This document shows positions 51,540 through 59,085 of a stretch of DNA of 64,000 nucleotides, one piece after another. The DNA lies in contig CAJTOO010000014.1 in assembly GCA_910577735.1 (NCBI GenBank), positions 76,735 to 140,734 on the forward strand, given 5' to 3'. Origin of the DNA: an uncultured Lachnospiraceae bacterium (GTDB lineage Bacteria > Bacillota > Clostridia > Lachnospirales > Lachnospiraceae). Positions within the stretch are counted from its first letter, which is position 1. The number at the start of each line of letters is the position of its first letter. The translations under genes were made by a program, and so were the position numbers. Under the pieces are notes generated by a model, which was not told the DNA's origin, did no database searches, and saw only the letters and a list, made by a program, of their open reading frames with translations.

Positions 51540-51653
51540 CTACCTTCCTTTCCGGTTACGGATCCGGTTGAACATGATAAGGCCGATGAACCCAAGTATC
51601 AGAACAGCCCAGATGATACCGCATATGATCCACATGATCGTTGATATACTCAT
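51540..51653 (-). CDS. Tiny single-helix membrane protein
   Basis: A 37-residue protein, MSISTIMWIICGIIWAVLIL then GFIGLIMFNRIRNRKGR: one membrane helix and a basic tail. Its ATG overlaps the upstream stop (ATGA) and the next gene starts nine bases after its stop, so it is part of a coupled run. It resembles pVII/pIX-size minor coat proteins. Confidence 0.6.
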   Translation of the reverse strand: MSISTIMWIICGIIWAVLILGFIGLIMFNRIRNRKGR

Positions 51654-52036
51654 TTCCCGTCACCTTCTTCCTGTACATCCGGAGCAGTAGGATATAACAC
51701 CTTCTTGTCTGGATAACGCAACAATATCAATAAGACATTCCCGGCAGACATGAACTCGATCTGCTTAGAAGGATCCCCGCCCCTGTCTGCTATCTCTTCC
51801 AAAGACTGCCCAAGCTTACATTCCACATCCCTTGTCAGATCATATGTAGAGATATAATCCGTGCTCCGGAACCCCAACACCTTATAGCAGGGCAGGGTGA
51901 CTTCACGGAGATGCGGGAGAGCAGAGGGCATGTCCTCTTTTTTCTTTTTCTCCCGTTTCAGATTAGGAAATATCTGCTTCCTGAAAAGGATCAGGATGAA
52001 CACTAGGACGACACCGATATATTCGGCACTCATCAC
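51650..52036 (-). CDS. N-terminally anchored small protein
   Basis: A 128-residue protein with an N-terminal helix (EYIGVVLVFILILFRKQIFP), a basic patch (KREKKKKED) and a soluble domain (LPCYKVLGFRSTDYISTYDL, SLEEIADRGGDP). Its start and stop each overlap a neighbour by ATGA, indicating translational coupling. No family is recognised. Confidence 0.6.
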   Translation of the reverse strand: MMSAEYIGVVLVFILILFRKQIFPNLKREKKKKEDMPSALPHLREVTLPCYKVLGFRSTDYISTYDLTRDVECKLGQSLEEIADRGGDPSKQIEFMSAGNVLLILLRYPDKKVLYPTAPDVQEEGDGK

Positions 52037-52356
52037 GAAGCACCTTTTGTCTTCTTATCATCAGCAGATTTTTCCTTACTTTCCGGGAAAGGGTTATCCG
52101 CGATGGATACGATCTGCACATCAACAAGGGTTGCTTTATCCTGAAAGCCAGGTTCGTAGATAAAATCGACCACATCACCGGGATGGATGCCGAAATCCGT
52201 ATTCGACCATTCACGAACTACATCATGGCCTTCACATTCTGCATTTTCTTGTTCATAACGAGTAAACTCTTTGATGCCGCAGTAATTGAATCCAACTTTT
52301 TTCTGATTATCTTTTTTATACTCCGACCTCTTCACACCTAAAATTGTCACTCTCAT
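52033..52356 (-). CDS. Candidate ssDNA-binding protein
   Basis: A 107-residue soluble protein; the ATG at 52356 follows GAGAGGAG. It is beta-rich (MRVTILGVKRSEY, KVGFNYCGIKEFTRY, HPGDVVDFIYEPGF, TLVDVQIVSIADN) with an acidic/Lys-rich tail (SKEKSADDKKTKG). The strand pattern and tail suit an OB-fold ssDNA-binding protein like gene V protein, which every filamentous phage needs. No diagnostic motif is present, so the call rests on fold impression and context. Confidence 0.45.
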   Translation of the reverse strand: MRVTILGVKRSEYKKDNQKKVGFNYCGIKEFTRYEQENAECEGHDVVREWSNTDFGIHPGDVVDFIYEPGFQDKATLVDVQIVSIADNPFPESKEKSADDKKTKGAS

Positions 52357-52442
52357 TCTCTTTTCTCCTCTCTCTTTATCAACGTGTTTTAGGTATCTAT
52401 AATAACTGCAATAGAGCAGTATATTATCAAGCAATACATTTC

Positions 52443-52655
52443 TTAAATCTTGGAGAAGGGGGATGTAACATCCCCCCACAATGAGAATATGAACTTACCC
52501 TGATAAGATAAGACCATACACAGGATAAAAAGTATACAACTTCCTATCGAGACATCCATCACTTGGATACCGTATAACAATATATGATACCTCTGGCCGC
52601 AGTACGCTGGCATATCAGCATACCCGCCATATCCTGTGATATTTATAAAATGCAT
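52443..52655 (-). CDS. Possible small membrane protein, weakly supported
   Basis: A 70-codon frame with one hydrophobic stretch (VSIGSCILFILCMVLSYQG) near its centre. No good ribosome binding site is seen at any start, and its end contains a perfect hairpin (GGGGGATG-TAA-CATCCCCC, plus strand, 52458-52476). That hairpin has no T-run and could be a regulatory or replication signal. A different frame at about 52615-52725 could encode a 36-residue peptide. Neither is secure. Confidence 0.3.
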   Translation of the reverse strand: MHFINITGYGGYADMPAYCGQRYHILLYGIQVMDVSIGSCILFILCMVLSYQGKFIFSLWGDVTSPFSKI

Positions 52656-52746
52656 CAGTACCGCAAGAAACGCTTTCCGCCGTATATATGCTTATCACTA
52701 TTCTTGTCTCTGTTTCCGCGTCCATTTCCTGATGCCTTTTATCTCC

Positions 52747-52905
52747 CTATTTATCTAAAATATCCTTTATATCATTAAACTTGTGTGATAAGATCTTAAA
52801 TTCATTCCATCCAAACACACAGAACAAAATAAAAAGTATGATATATTTGAATATCTCTTCCAGATCAGTTACAGTCAGTCCTATCAATTCATTCAAACAC
52901 AACAT
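52747..52905 (-). CDS. Small membrane protein, paralogue of the 70-residue gene upstream
   Basis: A 52-residue protein beginning MLCLNELIGLTVTDLEEIFK followed by a helix (YIILFILFCVFGWNEF). The segment GLTVTDLEEI matches GLTLSDMSEI of the gene at 53187-53399, so the two are paralogues from a duplication. AGG lies twelve bases before the ATG, a weak site. It is too short for routine gene callers. Confidence 0.6.
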   Translation of the reverse strand: MLCLNELIGLTVTDLEEIFKYIILFILFCVFGWNEFKILSHKFNDIKDILDK

Positions 52906-52945
52906 GGTTTCTTTTACCTGTCCTCTTTCTGATGTTTTTTACCTC

Positions 52946-53179
52946 TTATGATTCAGATATCAATTCTCCAAATATAAATTCTTTGAGTTCGTCTCTTTCT
53001 ACATCCGTGATAAATCCCATTGCATACAATCCATATACAAACCCTAAGATGATCGCATTTATATCCATAGATGATATATAATCTGCCCCAGATAGCCAGA
53101 TCTCTAATAAGGTGGCTGAAAATTTAGAATTAGTAGTTCCTTCTTATCTCAATCTCTCTATCAGTTTCTCGAATGTCAT
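52946..53179 (-). pseudogene. Small phage gene interrupted by an in-frame stop
   Basis: With AAGGTG before ATG, the frame reads MTFEKLIERLR, then TAA, then continues in the same frame for 65 codons (SKFSATLLEIWLSGAD, DINAIILGFVYGLYAMGF, VERDELKEFIFGELI) to a final TAA. The downstream part is clearly protein-like with no start of its own until Met at DINAI. It looks like a 77-codon gene with a nonsense mutation, or a readthrough site, or two short peptides. Confidence 0.55.
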
Positions 53180-53186
53180 GATCACC

Positions 53187-53399
53187 TTACCTATTCCTTT
53201 TCCATCTATCTACAATATGTTCTTTGATAAAAGCTAATAAAGCATCCACTAAGTTTTCAAAGGATTCAAAAAGCCCTTTTAATAACCATGAAAATATATT
53301 TCCCGCACAGACACCTAACATGAGCAAAAAAAGAACAAATGCTGTTATCTCACTCATATCAGATAGCGTCAGCCCGGTTATCTCCATCAATCGAATCAT
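53187..53399 (-). CDS. Small membrane protein, first gene of the phage operon
   Basis: A 70-residue protein; the ATG at 53399 follows AGAGAGG. It begins MIRLMEITGLTLSDMSEITA, then a membrane helix (FVLFLLMLGVCAGNIFSWLL) and a basic amphipathic tail ending VDRWKRNR. It is paralogous to the 52-residue gene downstream through GLTxxDxxEI. It opens the minus-strand coat operon. Confidence 0.6.
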   Translation of the reverse strand: MIRLMEITGLTLSDMSEITAFVLFLLMLGVCAGNIFSWLLKGLFESFENLVDALLAFIKEHIVDRWKRNR

Positions 53400-53575
53400 A
53401 GTACCTCTCTCCATTTCTTAAATATCTATAAAGTCCTTATCAAAGTAGTCTGATTGTGATATCTTAAAAGCAAAAACCCTATCCGGACAGGAAGAAAAAC
53501 CTCACCCAGGTAAAAACTCCCTGTCCTATGGGTACAACGACTAGAAATCCCTTTGACCAGAAAGGAGGTGATACC

Positions 53576-53731
53576 ATGGAGGGCATAGAAGAACTGGTTG
53601 TAACATCAGCGATCAATGGATATCTGCAAGGATTCATAATATTTTTGCAATCTCTCATACAACATCCACTGTTATTCGCTTTCTTAATTTTCCTTATATC
53701 CAGAAAAATCAAGACCACCTTCTTTGGATAA
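53576..53731 (+). CDS. Small hydrophobic peptide with very strong ribosome binding site
   Basis: A 51-residue peptide (MEGIEELVVTSAINGYLQGF, a helix with IIFLQSLIQHPLLFAFLIFL, then basic ISRKIKTTFFG). It has a near-perfect Shine-Dalgarno, AAAGGAGGTGATACC, and its own terminator at 53738. It is one of two plus-strand genes and lies at the right edge, just inside the boundary repeat. The size, one helix, basic tail and strong site resemble type I toxin peptides, but a phage membrane protein is equally possible. Confidence 0.65.
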   Translation: MEGIEELVVTSAINGYLQGFIIFLQSLIQHPLLFAFLIFLISRKIKTTFFG

Positions 53732-53737
53732 TCCACC

Positions 53738-53776
53738 TTCCCCGGCTTTTTAGGTCGGGGAAATTTCTTGATTTTA
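53738..53776 (+). terminator. Terminator of the small hydrophobic peptide gene
   Basis: TTCCCCG pairs with CGGGGAA around an 11-base loop, followed by a T-rich stretch. Confidence 0.8.
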
Positions 53777-53791
53777 ATTTTACAACCGGCG

Positions 53792-53808
53792 TGCGTAAAA
53801 TCAGGCGG
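53792..53808 (+). repeat. Right boundary repeat (candidate attR)
   Basis: TGCGTAAAATCAGGCGG, identical to 41762-41778; the flanks also share a GxAATT continuation. Confidence 0.7.
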
Positions 53809-53850
53809 AGGAATTTCTTGACAAGGGATATCCGTCATATTAGAATAAAT

Positions 53851-53873
53851 AGAATTAGAATAATTCTAATTCT
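53851..53873. promoter_or_regulatory. Perfect 11-1-11 palindrome, Fur/PerR-type box
   Basis: AGAATTAGAAT, A, ATTCTAATTCT. The inner 7-1-7 core TTAGAATAATTCTAA has the spacing of a PerR box. It lies 15 bases before the Fur-family start, so autoregulation is likely. Confidence 0.8.
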
Positions 53874-53888
53874 ATACAGGGAATGCGT

Positions 53889-54269
53889 ATGACAAAATAT
53901 GAGGTAGAAATATATAACATCATTACCACGTCTACGGAGCATTTGACAGTGGAGCAGATATACACGGAACTGAAAAGGAAGTATCCCGGAGTTGTTATGG
54001 CTACGGTTTATAACAATGTGAACAAATTGTGGAAGGCCAGGCTGATTCGCAGGATATCTGTTGAAAATATGCAGGACAGATATGACCGGGTCATTCAGCA
54101 TGACCATTTGGTCTGTCAGATGTGCGGTAAACTGACGGATATATTGTTTGAAGACCTGACGGATTCTCTGCGCGGGCAGATGAAGGGGGAGTTTCTGTCT
54201 TATGATTTGAAAGTTTTTTATATCTGTCCGGCATGCCAGGAACAGGAAAGAAAGCGTAAGCATACATAG
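53889..54269 (+). CDS. Fur/PerR-family metal-dependent regulator
   Basis: A 126-residue repressor. The second ATG (53889) is chosen because AGGG is seven bases upstream; the first is too close. The DNA-binding half has HLTVEQIYTELKRKYPGVV then MATVYNNVNKLWKARLI. Two CxxC zinc pairs, CQMC near residue 78 and CPAC near 115, give the structural site, and HDHLVC provides metal-binding histidines. PerR-type peroxide sensing is plausible from the box spacing, but Fur and Zur cannot be excluded. It lies just outside the phage element. Confidence 0.9.
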   Translation: MTKYEVEIYNIITTSTEHLTVEQIYTELKRKYPGVVMATVYNNVNKLWKARLIRRISVENMQDRYDRVIQHDHLVCQMCGKLTDILFEDLTDSLRGQMKGEFLSYDLKVFYICPACQEQERKRKHT

Positions 54270-54332
54270 TGAGAACTGACGGCATTGTATGAGATAAAAA
54301 ATATAAATAGAATAGTTAAAGAGGTGACAGCT

Positions 54333-55763
54333 ATGAGTATTTTAATGAGGCCCAAAAAGAAAAACTTACTATTGTCAATGTCTGAGCTCTTGGAGGAAGA
54401 TTACGGGAAAAAGTATCCTGAACTGGAGCAGATGTATCATCGTCTGCTTGCGGGGCGGACCCAGTTTGAGGAAGTGATGGCGAATATTTTGGATTCCCTG
54501 ATGCAGATCAGTTCCCTGGATCTTTCCCTGAACCATTATTCTGAAATTCTGCAAAAGGTGTCGGACAGCGTATCGGAAGCCACGGAATTGATTCATACGG
54601 ATTCAAACGAGGCAGACGCCATATCCAAGATGGTATCTGTCCAGCATGAAGACCTGACCAATACGATCATTGAGATTTCAGAAGAGTCGGGCGCCGTCTA
54701 TCGGCGTATCGACGAGAGCCAGCAGGAATTGACGGCTACCAGGGAACTGGCCGACAATACAATCAGCGCATCAAAGGAAATGCAGCAGGATATGAACCAG
54801 CTCTCTGAAATCATCAGCCAGATGAATACGGTAATCGATGGTATCAATGCCATTTCGTCACAGACAAATCTTCTGGCGCTGAATGCCTCTATCGAGGCGG
54901 CAAGGGCAGGTGAAGCCGGTAAGGGTTTCGCGGTGGTTGCGGAGGAGATTCGTCAGCTGGCCGATGAAACGAAGAAGCTGACTGCAAGCATGGGCCATTC
55001 TGTGGCGGACATCCTCAGTGCATCTGCCAAGAGTGTGGAGAGTGTGGATAATACCATAGGATCGTTGGAAACCGTCACACATAAGATAAGTCATGTGTGG
55101 GAATTGAACGAGGACAATCGGCAGCACGTAGAGAAAATCACGAATAATATAGCCTCTTTAGCCAGCCTTAGTGAGGAGATCAGCAGCTCCATCATCGAAC
55201 TGGAATCGCGCTCTTCGGATATCAACAGCCAGTGCAGTGTACTGCACGAGGAAACAGCGCGGCTGCGGGAACATGGCAAGGATATTTTTGAAATTGCCAG
55301 GCCGTTGGAAGAGATAGAATCGACGCTGGATGCGTCCGCTAAAGTCATGGGCACCATGACGAAGGATGCCTTCTACAAGCTGGAGGATCAGAACTTTGCC
55401 GGATATATTGAGAAGGCAATCACTGCGCACAGAAATTGGCTGGGGAATCTGGAACGGATCGTCCGGGAAAGAACGATTCTGCCCTTGCAGGTCAATGACA
55501 GGAAATGCGGATTTGGTCACTTTTATTATGCAATAGAGCCAACCAAACCAGAGGTCTTGAAGCTTTGGAAAGAGTTGGGGGAAAAGCATAAGAAGTTTCA
55601 TGATTATGGCAAACAGGTAATCGATGCGTTGTTTGACAGTGATTACGGCAAGGCGGAAAGGGTTTGCCAGGAGGCAGGACAATATTCGCAGACGCTGATC
55701 AGTGACCTGGAACATATCAAAAAATTGTGTGTGAGTACATCGGATAGCCGCTCTGAAAAATAA
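54333..55763 (+). CDS. Cytoplasmic chemoreceptor with C-terminal CZB domain
   Basis: A 476-residue soluble methyl-accepting protein; the ATG at 54333 follows AGAGG. There are no membrane helices. A helical N-terminus leads to the signalling tip (NLLALNASIEAARAGEAGKG near residue 180). The C-terminus is a chemoreceptor zinc-binding domain: His in AHRNWLGNLERI, Cys in RKCGFGHFYYAI, and two His in EKHKKFHDYG. CZB domains sense zinc or oxidants such as hypochlorous acid. It follows the Fur/PerR-type regulator, which fits an oxidative or metal signal. Confidence 0.9.
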   Translation: MSILMRPKKKNLLLSMSELLEEDYGKKYPELEQMYHRLLAGRTQFEEVMANILDSLMQISSLDLSLNHYSEILQKVSDSVSEATELIHTDSNEADAISKMVSVQHEDLTNTIIEISEESGAVYRRIDESQQELTATRELADNTISASKEMQQDMNQLSEIISQMNTVIDGINAISSQTNLLALNASIEAARAGEAGKGFAVVAEEIRQLADETKKLTASMGHSVADILSASAKSVESVDNTIGSLETVTHKISHVWELNEDNRQHVEKITNNIASLASLSEEISSSIIELESRSSDINSQCSVLHEETARLREHGKDIFEIARPLEEIESTLDASAKVMGTMTKDAFYKLEDQNFAGYIEKAITAHRNWLGNLERIVRERTILPLQVNDRKCGFGHFYYAIEPTKPEVLKLWKELGEKHKKFHDYGKQVIDALFDSDYGKAERVCQEAGQYSQTLISDLEHIKKLCVSTSDSRSEK

Positions 55764-55821
55764 CTTCGGTGAATCGGTTGGAAATGCTTTACGAGAAATA
55801 TATGGAAACTTATATTGCCCG

Positions 55822-55860
55822 ACGGCGGTTTTGCAATAACAGTCAAAACCGCCGTTTTCT
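55822..55860 (+). terminator. Terminator after the CZB chemoreceptor
   Basis: ACGGCGGTTTTG pairs perfectly with CAAAACCGCCGT around a 10-base loop, followed by TTTCTTTT. The remaining 55861-56054 shows only a promoter-like AT-rich tract and AAGGAGG for the next gene. Confidence 0.9.
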
Positions 55861-56054
55861 TTTGCAAAGAAAATACCAAAGCAGGGGATGAAAGCTGCCC
55901 TTGTTTCTTATCCCGTTATGGCAGCGGTAAGCAGAGGCAGCTTGGGTAAAATGTAAGAAATAGAAGTTGTGATGATGGGAAAAATAGGCTATAATTTATT
56001 TAGTGTGTTTTATGCAACGACAATATGGAAAACGGGGTATAAGGAGGAAGTAAA

Positions 56055-57128
56055 ATGAAAAGAATCGGAATGTTGACCAGTGGCGGAGATTGTCAGGCAT
56101 TAAATGCTGCTATGAGAGGTGTGGTAAAGTGTCTGTCCTGCAGTGGGGAGGACGTGGAAATCTATGGTTTCCTGGATGGTTATAAGGGACTCATCTATGG
56201 GGATTTCCGGATGCTGACAGGCAATGACTTTGCGGGGATTTTAACGAAGGGCGGCACCATACTGGGCAGTTCAAGAACACCTTTTAAACTGATGAGAGAA
56301 CCTGACGAGAACGGACTTGACAAAGTAGAGGCGATGAAGCAGAACTACTATAAACTGAAACTTGACTGCCTTGTTATCTTAGGCGGTAATGGAACCCATA
56401 AATCAGCCAATATGCTTCGTGAAGAGGGGCTCAATGTGATCACGCTTCCTAAGACCATAGACAATGATCTGTGGGGAACGGATATGACATTTGGCTTCCA
56501 GAGTGCGGTGAATATTGCGACTGACTGTATTGACTGTATTCACACCACGGCTTCTTCCCATGGACGTGTCTTTATTGTGGAAGTTATGGGACATAAGGTT
56601 GGCTGGCTGACACTCAACGCCGGTATCGCAGGCGGTGCAGACATCATTCTGATTCCGGAAATTCCCTATGATATTGACAGCATCATCAAGGCTGTGGACG
56701 CGCGGGCAGCGAGAGGTTCCCGCTTCACCATCATGGCTGTGGCAGAGGGTGCTATTTCCAAGGAAGACGCGAAGCTCTCCAAGAAAGAGTACAAAGAGAA
56801 GATGAAGAATTATGCTTATCCTTCCGTCTCTTATGAGATTGCTGATAAGATCATGAAAAAGACCGGCAAAGAAGTGCGTGTGACGGTGCCGGGACATACA
56901 CAGCGAGGCGGAAGTCCCTGTCCTTATGACCGTGTATTTGCAACCCGTCTGGGCGCTGAGGCAGGTAAGCTGATTCTGAAGGGTGAGTACGGCTTTATGG
57001 TGGGTTACAAGAACAGAGAGATTGTTAAGGTTCCGCTTGAAGAGGTGGCAGGTAAATTGAAGATGGTGTCACCGGATGCTACCATCGTGAAGGAAGCGAA
57101 GATGGTAGGTATCAGTTTCGGGGATTAA
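56055..57128 (+). CDS. 6-phosphofructokinase, group III-like
   Basis: A 357-residue glycolytic enzyme; AAGGAGG precedes the ATG. The phosphoryl-donor loop is TSGGDCQALNAAMRG, and the two residues that separate ATP from pyrophosphate users read GGNGT (Gly, ATP-like) and PKTIDND (Lys, as in PPi enzymes). Gly plus Lys is the group III mixed pattern, as in actinobacterial ATP-dependent PFKs. Fructose-6-phosphate contacts are visible in GHTQRGGSP. The donor therefore needs testing. It lies alone, four bases before dnaX. Confidence 0.9.
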   Translation: MKRIGMLTSGGDCQALNAAMRGVVKCLSCSGEDVEIYGFLDGYKGLIYGDFRMLTGNDFAGILTKGGTILGSSRTPFKLMREPDENGLDKVEAMKQNYYKLKLDCLVILGGNGTHKSANMLREEGLNVITLPKTIDNDLWGTDMTFGFQSAVNIATDCIDCIHTTASSHGRVFIVEVMGHKVGWLTLNAGIAGGADIILIPEIPYDIDSIIKAVDARAARGSRFTIMAVAEGAISKEDAKLSKKEYKEKMKNYAYPSVSYEIADKIMKKTGKEVRVTVPGHTQRGGSPCPYDRVFATRLGAEAGKLILKGEYGFMVGYKNREIVKVPLEEVAGKLKMVSPDATIVKEAKMVGISFGD

Positions 57129-57131
57129 TAT

Positions 57132-58706
57132 ATGTCATATACAGCGTTATATCGCAAGTTCCGGCCCAGCCGTTTCGAGGATGTGAAAGGGCAGGAACAT
57201 ATTGTCACTACGTTACAAAACCAAATCAAAGCAGACCGCATCGGGCATGCCTATCTTTTCTGTGGAACACGAGGCACCGGTAAGACTTCCGTGGCGAAGA
57301 TATTTGCCCGGGCGGTCAATTGTGAGAATCCTGCGGAGGGAAGCCCCTGTGGAGAATGTGCCAGCTGTAAGGCACTGGCTGCAGGGGCAGGCATGAATGT
57401 GATCGAGATTGACGCTGCCTCTAACAATGGCGTGGATAACATTCGTGAGATTGTGGATGAAGTTTCTTATTCACCGGCGGAGGGCAAGTTTAAAGTCTAT
57501 ATTATAGATGAGGTGCACATGCTCTCCATTGGCGCCTTTAATGCACTCTTAAAGACGTTGGAGGAACCGCCTTCCTATGTGATATTTATTCTGGCGACCA
57601 CGGAAGTGCATAAGATTCCGATTACCATACTTTCCCGCTGCCAGCGGTATGATTTTCGCAGGATTACCATTGACACGATCGCGGGGAGACTGCGGGAACT
57701 GATGGAGGCGGAAAAGATTTCGGTGGAGGAGAAGGCGCTCCGCTATGTGGCCAAGACTGCCGATGGATCCATGCGTGACGCGTTAAGTCTTCTGGATCAG
57801 TGCATCGCATTTCATTTTGGCGAGGAACTGACTTACGATAAGGTGTTAAATGTGCTGGGGGCAGTGGATACAGAGGTGTTCAGCAGGCTTCTTCGGCATG
57901 TGATGGAGCAGGATGTGACCGGCTGCATCGGGCTGCTGGAAGAGATTGTCATGCAGGGCCGGGAACTGACCCAGTTTGTCACGGATTTCACCTGGTATCT
58001 GCGTAATCTCCTGTTATTAAAGTCTTCGGATGACATTGAGGATGTGATAGATGTATCCTCTGATAACCTGATACGGCTCAAAGAAGAGGCCGGGATGCTG
58101 GATGTGGAGACGATCATGCGTTATATCCGCATCTTTTCGGAGCTGTCAGGGCAGATTAAATATGCTTCCCAGAAAAGAATACTGGTGGAGATAGCATTGA
58201 TCAAACTATGCCGGCCCAATATGGAGAAGGATATCGGCTCCGTGGTGGAACGGGTAAGGGTCATAGAAGAACAGCTGGAAAATGGTGTGGTGATGGCAGG
58301 CGGGCAGGGTTATGCCGGGGAAAGTGTTATGTCCGGCCAGATGGGAACGCCTGTGTCAAAGGAACGTCCGCCATTGCCGAAGGCCATTCCGGAAGATGTG
58401 CAGGCCGCGGTGGAGCGGTGGCAGGAAATTGTGTCCAGTGCGGCCATGCCCATGAAACAATATCTGAAAGAGGCAAGACTCAGCCTGGGCGGAGATAATA
58501 AGCTGATGATTGTGGTGGAGGACGGACTGGCTTCCGATTATTTCCTGAAGCAGGAAGGACATAAGGAACTGCTGACGCAGATGTTGTCTGATGCGGTGGG
58601 AAAAGAAATTGACGTGACGGTGCAGGGGGTACAGAGCAGGGAGGATTTTGCGCTGAACTATGTGGATCTCTCCCAGATTGTGCATATGGATATTGAGATA
58701 GAATAA
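57132..58706 (+). CDS. dnaX: DNA polymerase III subunits gamma/tau
   Basis: A 524-residue clamp-loader ATPase. The opening YTALYRKFRPSRFEDVKGQE and Walker A GTRGTGKTSVAK (near residue 45) are diagnostic, followed by a zinc site (C-x8-CGECASC), Walker B IIDEVHMLS and sensor I ILATTEVHKIP. The C-terminal third is the shorter tau-type region of clostridia. No clear A-rich slippery site for a gamma form was noticed. The dnaX-ybaB-recR cluster is a conserved bacterial gene order. Confidence 0.97.
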   Translation: MSYTALYRKFRPSRFEDVKGQEHIVTTLQNQIKADRIGHAYLFCGTRGTGKTSVAKIFARAVNCENPAEGSPCGECASCKALAAGAGMNVIEIDAASNNGVDNIREIVDEVSYSPAEGKFKVYIIDEVHMLSIGAFNALLKTLEEPPSYVIFILATTEVHKIPITILSRCQRYDFRRITIDTIAGRLRELMEAEKISVEEKALRYVAKTADGSMRDALSLLDQCIAFHFGEELTYDKVLNVLGAVDTEVFSRLLRHVMEQDVTGCIGLLEEIVMQGRELTQFVTDFTWYLRNLLLLKSSDDIEDVIDVSSDNLIRLKEEAGMLDVETIMRYIRIFSELSGQIKYASQKRILVEIALIKLCRPNMEKDIGSVVERVRVIEEQLENGVVMAGGQGYAGESVMSGQMGTPVSKERPPLPKAIPEDVQAAVERWQEIVSSAAMPMKQYLKEARLSLGGDNKLMIVVEDGLASDYFLKQEGHKELLTQMLSDAVGKEIDVTVQGVQSREDFALNYVDLSQIVHMDIEIE

Positions 58707-58731
58707 ATTAATCATATAAAGGAGACAGATC

Positions 58732-59085
58732 ATGGCAAAACGTGGAGGATTCCCTGGCGGCGGTATGCCGGGAAATATGAGCAACCTGATGAAACAGGCG
58801 CAGAGGATGCAGCGCCAGATGGAGGAGAGCCAGAAAGAACTTGAGACCAAGGAATTTACGGCGAAATCCGGCGGTGGTGCAGTGGAAGTGACTGTCACTG
58901 GCAAAAAGGAAGTGACAAAGGTGAAGCTGTCCGAGGAAGTGGTGGATCCGGATGATATTGAGATGCTTGAGGATCTGGTGATGGCAGCCACCAACGAAGC
59001 ACTGCGTATGGCAGAAGAGGCGAATACAGAAGTCATGAGTAAGATGACAGGGGGTCTTGGTATGGGCGGAGGATTTCCCTTCTGA
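58732..59085 (+). CDS. ybaB: YbaB/EbfC nucleoid-associated protein
   Basis: A 117-residue DNA-binding protein; AAAGGAG precedes the ATG. After a Gly/Met/Pro-rich start it has KQAQRMQRQMEESQKELETK, then GGGAVEVTVTGKKEVTKVKL and VVDPDDIEMLEDLVMAATNEA, the complete family pattern. It sits in the conserved dnaX-ybaB-recR order; its stop overlaps the recR start by one base. Confidence 0.96.
   Translation: MAKRGGFPGGGMPGNMSNLMKQAQRMQRQMEESQKELETKEFTAKSGGGAVEVTVTGKKEVTKVKLSEEVVDPDDIEMLEDLVMAATNEALRMAEEANTEVMSKMTGGLGMGGGFPF

Larger units (their letters stand above)
41762..53808. mobile_element. Integrated filamentous-phage-like element with CRESS-type replication
   Basis: About 12 kb between two copies of TGCGTAAAATCAGGCGG, between tadA and a Fur-family gene. 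Nearly all genes run on the minus strand. Content: IS30-type transposase, small regulators, pVI- and pIII-like proteins, CRESS-type Rep with a TAGTATTAC origin, Zot/pI ATPase, pVIII-like coat protein and other tiny membrane proteins, and a candidate ssDNA-binding protein. The combination of Zot, a 54-residue coat protein and pIII/pVI-like genes identifies a filamentous (Inoviridae-like) prophage. No secretin is seen, as expected for a host without an outer membrane. One internal small gene has an in-frame stop, so activity is not assured. Confidence 0.85.

Noticed and set aside
50689..51690. 333-residue plus-strand open frame in the phage element
   Set aside because: It is antisense to four well-supported small phage genes with ribosome binding sites and coupled starts, and it has no start signal.
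41762..53808. XerCD dif-type integration
   Set aside because: The 17-bp boundary repeat does not resemble known Firmicutes dif sites (no paired 11-6-11 arms recognisable), although Xer use cannot be fully excluded.
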